From: Podospora bellae-mahoneyi
Taxonomy: Eukaryota; Ascomycota; Sordariomycetes; Sordariales; Podosporaceae
Assembly (NCBI RefSeq): GCF_035222275.1
Contig: NW_026946359.1
Coordinates: 7,316,001-7,380,000, forward strand
Length of the DNA: 64,000 nt
Direction: 5' to 3'
Shown piece after piece: positions 1 to 9,744 of the stretch (position 1 is its first letter; the number at the start of each line of letters is the position of its first letter). Under the pieces are notes generated by a model, which did no database searches, was not told the origin of the DNA, and saw only the letters and a program-made list of their open reading frames with translations. The position numbers and the translations under genes are program-made.

Positions 1-533
1 AGTGAAGCTATTGTCATGCCTGACAACACAGTGAACAAAGCGATTGTGTGGTGTCTGGACGCTCAACCTGAACAAAGCGAAAAAAAAAAAACGGATCTGC
101 GGCCCGGGTGAGCCAAGAAGTGCACCAGAACATCCCGAAAGCTCCAGCCGTATCCCAGAGAATCCACCATCATGATTTCCAGTTTGTGAGCTACGGCGTG
201 ATTCTTGGATAAGAACGATCGGATTTCCGTGTCGGTCCGAGTATTTCCACAGTACAGCGGTCTACTGGGCTCTATCCCCCGAACCGCCTTTAGCCGTAAA
301 TTGAGGTCAGCAACACCCTTCCGTCATGTTGGTGAGCCAGATTGACGGACTTCCCCAGAAGCTTGCACAAGCGACCTAAAAATGTGCGGTTGGTTATTAC
401 AGGAAGTCGCCGATCTGAGATTGCGTGCCATCGCTCATTTCAGATTTCCCGGATGGCGGGAGCAAGCCCTGGTAGAGAGACAATTGAGGACCGGGAACCA
501 GTATGTGTAATGAGTTGGGCCCAGGGTCAACAA
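1..533. other. Intergenic start of window
   Basis: No coding region or RNA gene is supported here. The open frames are short and carry no recognisable motif. The last part is presumably the promoter of the cytochrome gene that follows. Confidence 0.4.
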
Positions 534-535
534 GG

Positions 536-541
536 TATAAA
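536..541 (+). promoter_or_regulatory. TATA box of the cytochrome gene
   Basis: A TATAAA hexamer lies 61 bases before the ATG at 602. This spacing suits a fungal core promoter with a short leader. No other element was assigned. Confidence 0.45.
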
Positions 542-601
542 GACCTCGGCTGAGACAGATGTTATTTGTCATTTGTTCTCTTCTCCAGGATAGGTGCCAA
601 A

Positions 602-1770
602 ATGGGTCTGAAGCAAACCGCAATCTTTGCCCTTGGGGTGGCCCAGGCCTGGACTGCATCTGCCACCAACAACAAGAGACAAGATACAACCAAGTATTGC
701 CCAGGAAACACACAAATATGCTTTTCCGAGTTCAAGGTGCCAACCCACGACGTCATCTACCGGATCGCTATCCCTGACGTTGCCGCCGCGCCGTTCGACG
801 TCTTGTTGCAGATAGTGGCTCCAGTCTCCAAGGCTGGCTGGGCTGGCATCGCATGGGGCGGGAAAATGGCCACGAATCCCTTGACGGTAGGATGGCCGAA
901 TGGTAACACTGCGGTGGTCTCATCTCGTTGGAGCACGTAAGTGGATTTCGAGATACTAGCCGGCACTCGGGCCTTCAGCTAATACCCATGGCTAGGGGGA
1001 GAAACGTACCTGGCGCGTATGCAGGCGCGACGTACACAGTCCTTCCAACCACCAACACCAACGAAACACACTGGCAGTTGGATGTGCTGTGCCGAGGGTG
1101 TAGTGAGTGGGCAGGCGGCTCCTTGGACCCCAACGGTGTCAACACGCTAGCCTGGGCCAAGAATGCCCGTGTGGTCAATACAGCCACCAGCAACACGAGC
1201 TCTTTTGGAATCCACGATGGGCGAGGCGCCTGGTCTCATGACTTTAGCCAAGCCAGAATTCCAAAGGGTGTCTTTGATGCGGTCGCTTACGACCTGGAGA
1301 ACCAACCGGTGTCCAGTTCCAGCGCGGCTTCGAGCGCGAGTTTCAGCACGAGCCTGACTTCGAGCTCAAGCGCTGCGGTCGTGTCAACATCGGTTGTGGT
1401 CCTTCCGCGGCCATCAACCACATCCACGACGGTCATAGTCGCTCCTAGCACCATTTCCTCAACAACAAGCAAGGCGGCACTGACCTCGAGCTCATCTACC
1501 ACCCCAGCCGGCCCACAGACAACATATGTTTTCATCACGACTAGAGTTTCTCAGCTTCCACCAAGACCAACAACGCCGTCTCCAAGTATCGTGACAGTGA
1601 CGGTAACTGTCCGGCCGACGCCAACCACCACACAGGTCACCCCTCCGTGGGGAGGTGGCGGAGGTGGAGGAGGGCCCCCATGGGGCAAGGGTAAAGGCGG
1701 CGGCGGTGGTGGAGGAAAGGGCTGGGGGCGACGTCGGTTGGCTGCGAGACCGGTGGAAGAGGAGGAGTAG
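602..1770 (+). CDS. Secreted cytochrome of the cellobiose dehydrogenase (CDH) type
   Basis: Exons 602-936 and 996-1770 (369 residues). The 59-nt intron has a GTAAGT donor and a GCTAAT branch; removing it gives the expected family junction WST-GRNVPGAYAG. Residues 1-21 look like a signal peptide. Residues ~30-195 match the b-type haem domain of cellobiose dehydrogenase and related iron-reductase-domain proteins, with the two haem-ligand positions kept: Met89 in WGGKMATNP and His185 in FGIHD. In CDH this domain passes electrons from a flavin domain to lytic polysaccharide monooxygenases. No flavin domain is present here, so it would be a stand-alone extracellular electron carrier. The C-terminal half is a Ser/Thr-rich linker followed by a Gly/Trp/Lys-rich tail ending in four Glu; no GPI signal or cellulose-binding module is visible. 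A further downstream exon cannot be excluded. Confidence 0.8.
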
Positions 1771-1886
1771 ATTTTGCCGCGGAAAGGGAGTAGGAAGGAG
1801 GCATCCAGAGAAATACATACTAGAGGCGTATAAATGGCCATCATCTCGAGGTTATGCTCCAATTCCACACAGCTATCACCCAAAGT

Positions 1887-2513
1887 TTACAGTTCGGACT
1901 CAAAAACGAACTCGCCGTCATGGTCAAACTCGTCTTCCCATTCCACCTCATCGTAGTCATCGCATTCATCGTCGTAATCGCTACACCCCTCAAAGTCAGA
2001 CTGCATTTCAGCGATATTTGTATCAACCTGTTTCCCGCCGTAAAAGAGACAGTGGTCGCCCCCATATCCCTGCACAACATACAAACGGCGGCGTGCCACA
2101 GTGATAGAATCACCAGATGACGCATGCCTTTCGTCAATATCGAACGGTTGGTTGCGCAGATCAAGGAGCCCCAGATTCACCGCCAAGCTCTTGTCCTGCT
2201 GCAGCTCATCTAGCGAAGCACCTGAGATGGCGCCTTGAATCATCCATCGAGTATCATTTTTCACCCCAATTTGAACATTCACGGGAGTGACATCGGGGCC
2301 ACCGATGACGACGGAGCGAGTAAACAGGCAGCCGCAAAATATGGCGGAGAGTGCTTTATCTGAGAGCATGGGTGCGTTTTCAAAATGTATGTGCTCAAGT
2401 TTGGGGCACAGGGTGCCGAGTTGTTCCACGCCAGCATTGGTGATTTTGATGAGGTTGTTGTTTTTGTACCTGACGGATCGAAGTCTTTTGCTGATTTTGG
2501 AGGAGACGTTCAT
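1887..2513 (-). CDS. F-box/LRR-type protein, C-terminal portion
   Basis: About 208 residues are open. The first ~60 residues read as leucine-rich repeats of the fungal F-box type (ITNAGVEQLGTLCPKLEHI, then LSDKALSAIFCGC). The rest is unassigned and ends in a strongly acidic tail rich in Asp, Glu and Tyr. The frame stays open a little upstream of 2513, so the true start is probably further 5' (higher coordinates). No F-box motif was found, so this is either the last exon of a longer gene or a remnant. Such proteins usually select substrates for SCF ubiquitin ligases; that role is inferred from the family only. Confidence 0.4.
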   Translation of the reverse strand: MNVSSKISKRLRSVRYKNNNLIKITNAGVEQLGTLCPKLEHIHFENAPMLSDKALSAIFCGCLFTRSVVIGGPDVTPVNVQIGVKNDTRWMIQGAISGASLDELQQDKSLAVNLGLLDLRNQPFDIDERHASSGDSITVARRRLYVVQGYGGDHCLFYGGKQVDTNIAEMQSDFEGCSDYDDECDDYDEVEWEDEFDHDGEFVFESEL

Positions 2514-2610
2514 GATAGCGTTGAGGTGCTCACTATGTAGAGGTACGACATGAGGCTCTGTGGATGCATGCTGCCAGTTTGGGGGCCACTGGGCTACCTA
2601 CTCCTTCAAG

Positions 2611-2890
2611 TCAAAAGTCGGACGTATCATCAAACTCGATGCTCCGAATAGCGCGGGTAAACTTCCCAGGCTCCCAGTCCTCCTCAGCTTTCACTAGCAG
2701 TACCTCTTTCGCGGGGAACAGCAGAGGTTCGTAGATTCCGTGTTTGAAGAACCCTTGACGGAAGTCAACCATACCCGGCAGTCTGCGGGTCAGCTTCTCG
2801 TTCTTGCTGACATTGTCGACTTTGTCGAATTCGAGTCTGTCTCTTGCTTCGACGCGTGGTCTCTTTCGGCTTCTTTGGGAGAAGTGGTCT
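2611..2890 (-). CDS. Open frame of unknown function, possible terminal exon
   Basis: This minus-strand frame is open and has protein-like composition with charged and aromatic residues, ending in FDDTSDF. An internal Met at 2772 would give 53 residues. No domain is recognised. It could be the 3' exon of a gene whose 5' part lies around 2900-3140, or a remnant related to the neighbouring F-box/LRR frame. Support is coding-like composition only. Confidence 0.2.
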
Positions 2891-3460
2891 GTGCACCAGC
2901 AAAGTGGCACGCGTGGCCACGTGATCTTTCTTGGCGGTGAAATGCTCACTCTTGTGTCAACCTCACTCCCCCACTGCACAGCAAACCCGTGTGTTGTTGA
3001 GGAATACAAGATGGTTTTTTCTTTCCAAATGGAAATTTGGAAGCCATGAATACAGTGCAGTATGTTTCTCAAGTCACACCGCAACCCCAGGGGCCAGCAG
3101 GTCAACTCACCGATGCTGGTGCTGTGGCGCCTCCCCACCTATCAACATCCATGACACAGAGCAGGCCAGCCCTGAAGGGGCACCACAAGACCGCGTGAAG
3201 GTCCCTTGAGCCACGCCGTCGAAGGATTCTCTAATCCTACATCGCATGAGCATGGTCCTTCAAATCCCAGCAGCATACAGTGCTTGAAACGTTGGAGGAA
3301 GCCACCGACCTTGGAACACGCTCCGTTTGATGATTGGATATCCTCCTGCACGCCCGCCTCTTCCAATGCCTGGATCCATCTCTTGGAAAGGCTGGTTTTA
3401 AAGCATGGTGGTCTCCCTCACCGCACTATCCCCCACGCGTCGCTTTTCCCACCGTTGTCG

Positions 3461-4844
3461 ATGGAGTCCACAACACTAGCTCCACCAGGGCCTGATGTGT
3501 CCAAGGCTTCCTTAGTGGTAGGCACGATATCATTCCTGCACCTCATATCATGGACGCTGTATGCCGCTCGCATCTGGACTCGTATGCGACCGATATCACG
3601 CCTATTCGTCGATGATTATCTGATCACTCTTGCTGTGGTATGAGAATCCGCATCATTTGACCAGCTAACTCCAAGTACTAATCATCTACTAAGCTCTTTG
3701 ACCTGGCGTCGTATATTTTCTTGATGATAGCGGTTCATTACGGCATTGGTCGACATAATTACTACGTCCCGACAGATCAGGAAGTCCTTGCGGAAAAATG
3801 GCTGTTCCTCAGCCAGCCAGTCTTCCCCTGGAGTCTCGCCTTCTCCAAGATGAGCATTGCGTGTATGCTTATTCGGATTCGTCGAGATCAGCGCGTTTGG
3901 GCTTGGGGAATGTACTTCATCATGGCGTTTGTGGTGCTCACTGCCATCAACACAAACGCCTTCCAACTCTCACTGTGCCGACCGCTCTGGGCTGTGTGGG
4001 ACCACAGTAATTCTGAGGCCCAATGCATGGATATGACTGTGGCGCAAACATCAATCTATGTCAACTCTGCACTCAACATTGTGACAGATTTTGCTTTAAG
4101 CTTGGCCGTATGGAGTTTCTGTCATAAAAACGCGGAATCATTGCCAATACTGACGATTGCTAGCCCGTCACGTTTATTGTCCACCTACAGCGACCACTCA
4201 GGGAGAAGATTGCGGTCGCTTTCATAATGGGTTTGGGCATATTTGCGAGTAGTGCCTGCATTGCGAAAACCTTCCATGTCAAAGACTACGGAAAAACAGG
4301 TGACAGTCTCATGGATTGTGTACCTATAACGATTTGGAGCATGGTAGAAATGCAGCTTGCGTGAGTTTCCATATTGCTGAGCCGCGTCATTATGCCCGAC
4401 TAATCTTTCGTTGTCAGGATAATTGCAAGCTGCATTCCCTGTCTCAAACAACTCTTCGAACGAGGCTTACGACGATTCGGTCTCTTGAGCACCCAGGACG
4501 CTGGCGACTCCTTCACTGGCAGCCGGAACTACCAGACCTATCCTGGGCCGAACTTCAGGACTCGCCAAGAGACAAGCGATGAGTACGGCCACCACCTTAC
4601 TTCGATACAACAGTCCCCACGGAGTCCTCGGTGCAACAAAGCAGCGAGGAACTCCGGGGTGGAGGCAGAAAGCATAGAGAGCAGCGAGATACCCATTATG
4701 AGACCAGACTCCACAAGCACTGATTACATACAGACGCTGTCAGCACCACCCGGACGAGGATCATTTTACTTCAACTTTGTGGTGAATCCCGGTCTTAACC
4801 CAAACCAAAGGGATGATAGAGGACCAAGGCCGGAAAGGTGGTGA
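3461..4844 (+). CDS. Pth11/SAT4-like seven-transmembrane (fungal rhodopsin-domain) protein
   Basis: Four exons: 3461-3637, 3694-4107, 4164-4360, 4418-4844, giving 404 residues. The introns are 56, 56 and 57 nt, all with GT donors and AG acceptors. Joining them restores one frame with hydrophobic helices separated by the usual family landmarks: short N-terminus, TM1, RxxxRLFVDDYLI, a Cys in each extracellular loop (LCRPLW and AQCMD), NIVTDFALSLAPV, then LREKIAVAFIMGLGIF. The C-terminal ~120 residues are a polar, Ser/Gln-rich cytoplasmic tail. Members are plasma-membrane sensors in filamentous fungi (Pth11 acts upstream of cAMP signalling in appressorium formation). The extracellular Cys-rich CFEM domain of Pth11 itself is absent, so this belongs to the larger non-CFEM class. 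Ligand unknown. Confidence 0.8.
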
Positions 4845-5403
4845 GAGGAGGTGGCGTCAGCACATCTCTGTCAAATACCAAAGCCGTCGTGAACAGAGCA
4901 AATATCAAGAAATGTGCATATCTCATTGGACCCATAGGCTGATCTGACTACACCCATCATGACAGTCTATCCCGGTATTCAACCTTGCAGTGAGCTAATT
5001 CCTTCCCGTCGGAAAATCATCACAAAGAAGAAGAGGTTAGCACTGCCCTTCTCAACCGCCAAGGTGAACTTGACATCTGTCGAATGTTCCTTGTTACCTC
5101 ATTGATAGAGAGGCCCTTTATTGATCTCATGCGACAACTCACCATACCACCTACAGGTTAGTTCGCTATTAGCCATAAAATGCCACATAAATATGCACCG
5201 GACAGGAAATTTACTTCGCTTGTTGAAATATGAGGGCGGGATCTCCTCTGTGCAGAGCCAAAGCTTGTGCGTAAGCCTGAGAGACGTAAGATGTGTCATC
5301 AACGTATGTCTGGAATCCGGATGGTTATTGTCTCCTTCAGTTTGCGACCATCTTCAATATCAACACCCTATTAAGGAGATCTCAGCCGTCATTGAGCAAG
5401 GAA
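4845..5403. other. Intergenic, nothing recognised
   Basis: Region downstream of the receptor gene. Only short frames without motifs are seen on either strand. Confidence 0.4.
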
Positions 5404-5452
5404 TCTCTCTCTCTCTCTCTCTCTCTACACACATATATATATATATATATAT
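5404..5452. repeat. Microsatellite (CT)n followed by (AT)n
   Basis: A run of CT dinucleotides (about 5404-5426) is followed after a short ACA spacer by a run of AT dinucleotides (about 5431-5452). This is simple-sequence DNA and likely length-variable between strains. Confidence 0.9.
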
Positions 5453-5638
5453 CAGGGTACTCACAGGCTTGATCAGTCGCACCATCTTGTCCCCGGGGAG
5501 CTGGTAGTAGGAGCCCAATGTACTCGTGCTGCACCCGTACCCAGATGAATCAAGTCTGATGCCATAGCTGCAATTGGCACGTCGACTTTGTACGACTTGT
5601 GAACCTCTATTTTAGGTCTTCGAGCTTTCATAGGGCTG

Positions 5639-6289
5639 CTACACGACACGCCAGTGACCATCTATAACTTCTGTTAGAAGGCTATCGCTGAAAGACATCC
5701 AGCCACCTACCTCCTGTCCCACTTGGCAGACTGAGACATTGCTCTCCCGACTCTCCATGGCAGTGTGTACTCTGTGCCAAAGGTGCATGTTGTCTCCGAA
5801 ACCGCCAACAAGCAAGACAGCCTGATGGATGAAATCTAAGTCAGTTTCAGCAAGGGCTCTTCGCAGGAATTGAAGACTTACAAGCTCAGAAGAGGAGATT
5901 CCTCCAGGATGTTGAGTCCCGGAATGGTCTTCGATACCTGGTAGCTCGACCAAGTATGGAGACAGGGAATCACACACGTTCGAAGGCTGGTATGCCAAAC
6001 TGCGTTTGGCTCCTGTCTCAAAGTCCCGCATCATTCTTTCCCTTTTCTTGGCGGTCATTGTATTGTAAACAGCGCTCATGCTACCCTTCAAATGGTTTTC
6101 GAAGCCCATATCGACGAATACGGCAACACAAAGCCCCCCCTGCCAAGATCAAAGTTAGTCCTGATGGTGGGAAACCATGACAAGTTGGCAAATATATCAG
6201 GCTAAAGTCACACATAGCTGTACCTGGAACACATTCTGCAACTGTGAAGGGATCTACGCTCGTGACTCTGTAGCTGATGAGATCCTGAC
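5639..6289 (-). pseudogene. HSPA12-like Hsp70-family ATPase relic
   Basis: Three blocks read in the order expected for fungal HSPA12-type Hsp70 proteins: DLISYRVTSVDPFTVAECVPG-type segment (6289-6224), then GGLCVAVFVDMGFENHLKG followed by AKKRERMMRDFETGAKRS (6139-5990), then AVLLVGGFGDNMHLWHRVHT (about 5820-5765). Likely introns separate them (6223-6140; another with a GTAAGT donor near 5884). The N-terminal nucleotide-binding lobe (phosphate-1 motif) was not found at higher coordinates. The first two blocks are out of phase by one base when spliced, at a run of seven C on the plus strand (6134-6140). I therefore call it a 5'-truncated, frameshifted relic. The full family binds ATP and is thought to be chaperone-like. 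Confidence 0.6.
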
Positions 6290-6299
6290 GGCCAATTAG

Positions 6300-7400
6300 T
6301 TAACCATGTGTTGAACACAGCACAAGTTTGAAGACCATGTGATGATAGTAGTCTTGTTATGCTTCGAGTGTTGAAAGGTGCGGGCGCTGTTCCCCAAAGC
6401 TGCGTCGTCAAAACTCGACTTCTGAACGCCCTTGTTGTTCGGAAAAGAGGGATGAAAATCCAAGCGAAAGAAGTGACAGAAGATATGGCCCAGGTAAATT
6501 GTTGCTTCGTGAGAAAGCGGATCTTTTACCGACGAAAAACAATGGCTTTCACAGAAGTGAATAGGAGCCCGTGCCCCACCTCACCTTTTCGTCCCGTGGT
6601 GTCGGAAACCTATCAGCGACCGCTGCGGAAGAGGATGGATGAGGCGGCGCTGACATTTCTTGAATCCAAGCGGCTGCGACGCGTTTGATGCCATTTCGCC
6701 CCCCACGGCTGGCGACATACCGCGTTTCTTGCATCCAGCGCCCACACCATGTTGAGTATCAACTTGGACGGCGAACTGATCACAGGCTTTTTCCGCGTTG
6801 CTTTCCCATCATGAGACTGAGGCTGAAGTCGCCCGCGCTGGACCGCAAGCTGCATGAATGGCTAAGGGCATGGATGCTTACAGGACCTCAGCGGCACACT
6901 CTCCTCGTTCTCTCCATCTGGTGCCATATTCAAACCCACGCGATGTTCTAATCCGACACGTGGGGGAACCCTGAACCGAGAAAAGGGAAGTATGCCCCTA
7001 AGTGTCTTGAACAACAGTGATGGAATGATTTAGGAAACCACAGAGATAAGAGTGATAGTTATGAATATCCAGTCCATAACTATAATACAATGCTTCTGGA
7101 TAGATCGGCAGGTTTCCCTTCCAGTGATCGTATGATCAATTCCCTTATCAGCTAGCTTTCTAGTTGACCCCCTTCCGTTCCCCAAGCTCGACACAGCTCT
7201 CATGACCTACACCTTTTTAAATACTCAGGATTCACCCTGCCCGAACACTGACATTGATCGGAAGCAAACAGGGCTCCCATTCCCAAAGACGCGCAGATTA
7301 CGCTTGGCAGGCACGTACACCTGTGCTGCCTGAGCTTGCTATGATCTGAATCGGATCCCCAGCTGACCCATCCTTCGACCATGTGTGCCAAGAGATGGCC
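6300..7400. other. Intergenic, nothing recognised
   Basis: Short frames on both strands show no motif or coherent splicing. This is where the missing 5' half of the Hsp70-like relic would be expected, and it is not there. Confidence 0.35.
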
Positions 7401-7408
7401 TCGTTAAA

Positions 7409-7640
7409 TTAATACGTGATCCCTTTCGCTTCAAAGATATCTTCAAGATTATTCCAGTTTATCAAATGGACGGGGCCGATTATGATGATGACTCTCGATT
7501 GATCGGCGGGCTTATCGCTGTGGGCGACCTCTCTTCCGAGCCAGTCAAGCCGGCAGGCAAGTGAGTTCATCCAAGAAGTGATACGGACATGGCTTGCAAT
7601 GCCGCGGACAGGATCAAAAGTAATGACAATACAGTGCATA
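7409..7640 (-). pseudogene. Degenerate third copy of the RRM gene family
   Basis: The 3' end of this minus-strand frame encodes SRVIIIIGPVHLINWNNLE and DIFEAKGI. This aligns with the start of the second RNA-binding half of the next gene (RVIVISGPARFLEYGNLE, then RVFVSHGIDF). The similarity stops at a TAA at 7409-7411, where the intact relatives continue for another ~70 residues, and the first RRM is not recognisable upstream. It is best read as the remnant of a tandem duplication. Confidence 0.45.
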
Positions 7641-7773
7641 GTCAGACTACACAGGTTTATTACACATTTTACTTCTTGAACTACCATCCACACCCCTCCC
7701 CAGCTTTCCCTCTTTTGCCCTAGAACTCCCCGATTACCCCCTTTGCCAAATATCCGCATCAAGTCCCACGCCA

Positions 7774-8994
7774 TCACTCACCACACGGATCTCTCCCATA
7801 CCGCGCGCCTATCCCAAAAGCCCTCAGCTTCCTTTTCACCAACATCATAACTTGAGCTGCCTGTCCACGGTAAGAACCAAAGCGAAGCTCTACAGTGGCC
7901 CATCCCTCAACTTTATGGCGGTGGGCAACCACCTCTTCCATCTGAAAGTCAATCCCGTGAGACACAAACACTCTCTCCAGGTTTCCGTACTCCAAAAAGC
8001 GCGCCGGCCCACTGATGACAATAACCCTTGTATTCTCTCTCGGTGTCTCCTTCTGTGCCACTCTGATCCGGTTGGGCCTCACGCGCGCCATTCTCCCCTT
8101 GACCAGCCAGCCCCCAGCTTGACTCTGATCGCCATGCGAGGCCAGAAACCGCTGGGCTGATTGAACATCGAAGAAAGTAATTTTCGCTGCGGCAGAAGTG
8201 TGACATCGAGCAGAGTCTGGGTAGTTGATGACCGTGGCCCAGATGCGACCCGTTTTGCGGATGCATCCTAGGAGACCCTTGGTATCGATGTCGGATGGCA
8301 GCCCGGTCACCTAGACCGAGGTGTTGAGGTGGTCATCTATATCTGCTGACCAGTTCGCCTCGCAGGCGGGATTTCCTTCGTAATTCGCCGACATTCCTGG
8401 CGGGCGAGGTACAGGAGACAGGGCGGGTTGAATGCCCATCGAGAGGTGGGGATGACCGGCAGGTGGCATGAGATGTTGATGATGATGGAGGGTCGGTTCT
8501 TGGTGGTGCTGTCTCACGAGGGATTCGTTATCATGACCATGAACAATGATGGGTTGGAAAGTGGCTGCACTGCTTGGTTCTCCGTGTGTACCTGTAGAGT
8601 GGGTGTTGTTGCGCTCATAATACTGACTCGGAAGGCAAATGGGGTCGGTGCTATCGCAGCTAGGATCGGTTGAGTACTGCGTAGAAAACAAAAGGTCAGC
8701 CAAGTGATCCCCGAGATTAATAGGGGAAGATTGTTGCCATAAGCTCACATGAAGCGCATAGAATGATGACAAGTCTGTCGAGGGAGTCCTCAAGACCCAG
8801 TTATCAGCCTCGTATCTCCAGACCGCTACCCACGGACTGGAGACCATGCTGTGGCTGACTTCAGAGAGGTGATAAAGATGGGGGCTCATCTTGGTCGTGT
8901 CGGTCGATAGCGGGAGTGGAACTTGGGAGGTCTGGCAACCAACGGTCAAAGGCACACGGTAGCTGTTTGGATCGTAGAAATCAGAGACCGTCAT
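7774..8994 (-). pseudogene. RRM RNA-binding protein gene with in-frame TAG
   Basis: Exons 8994-8749 and 8676-7774, with a 72-nt intron (GTGAGC donor, GCTGAC branch, CGCAG acceptor; its length is a multiple of three). The N-terminal ~210 residues are low-complexity and His/Pro-rich. The C-terminal ~180 residues hold two RRM-like halves; the first starts VTGLPSDIDTKGLLGCI and continues to AAKITFFDVQSAQRFL, the second starts RVIVISGPARFLEYGNLE. A TAG (8313-8311) falls directly before VTGLPSD, where this fungal family normally has Trp in a V/L-W-V/I-T-x-LP motif; the paralogue at 9.7-11.6 kb has Phe there. The frame is otherwise fully open on both sides. The gene is thus nonsense-mutated, a sequencing error, or read through. 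Function in the family is RNA binding; targets unknown. Confidence 0.65.
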
Positions 8995-9744
8995 CTGATG
9001 GATATGCGATTGATGACGCGGGTTGAGCCCTGTGGTTTGATCGATATTTGAAGGAAGATAGTGGGTCGGTCAGATTGAAGGGTTTCAAGTAGGTATTCTG
9101 GCTTGTGGACGATTGGGGCCCGTATTGAGACTTGTAGTTGAAAGTGGTGAATGCCTTGGGCCGATTGTGAACGAGAAAATGGTGAAGGAAAGGTCCGAGC
9201 CGCGAAGAAAAGCGCAGAGATTGCGGAACAGTCGCTTGGTAATAAAAGCAGTGACGACGGACAGATCTAAACAATAGTTTCAAGACAAGTAAATAAGAGC
9301 TTGGGCCCAAAACGCCGAGAACCCCACCCAAGCTCCCGCTGTCGAGGTGGGGAGTAGATGAATTATGATGACGTTGAATCCATGGCTCATCCTTTTATCA
9401 ATAAGGGTGAAGAAAGAGTGTCTTAGCACGGTGTTCACAAAGCGGGAGAATGGTCAAGGCACAGATGGTGCACAAAGCAAAGAAAGAGACACTATAATAA
9501 AGCAGAAATTCAGGGTATCCACGCTAGTACAGAAAAGAACCTGGAAAAGCAACCCCAACCTGGAGCAAATCCAGCGCTCATATCCAGACCATAGGGTTAT
9601 CCTTTCCCCCAAACCCCTAAACTCCTGAAGCACAGAGACAAATGATCCCGACCCAGCTAATCCCTTCCCGGGCTCCAACACATGCGTTAACCCCACCTAA
9701 AACCTAATGCTTGTCGTAGGGCCAAAGACATCCCGGGACTCCTG
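8995..9744. other. Spacer between the two RRM paralogues
   Basis: Contains the presumed 5' leader and promoter of the nonsense-containing RRM gene and the 3' end of its paralogue. No further gene is supported. Confidence 0.4.

Noticed and set aside
1287-1883. Minus-strand frames opposite the cytochrome gene's linker (poly-Pro and Val-rich)
   Set aside because: Mirror of the Ser/Thr and Gly repeats on the plus strand.
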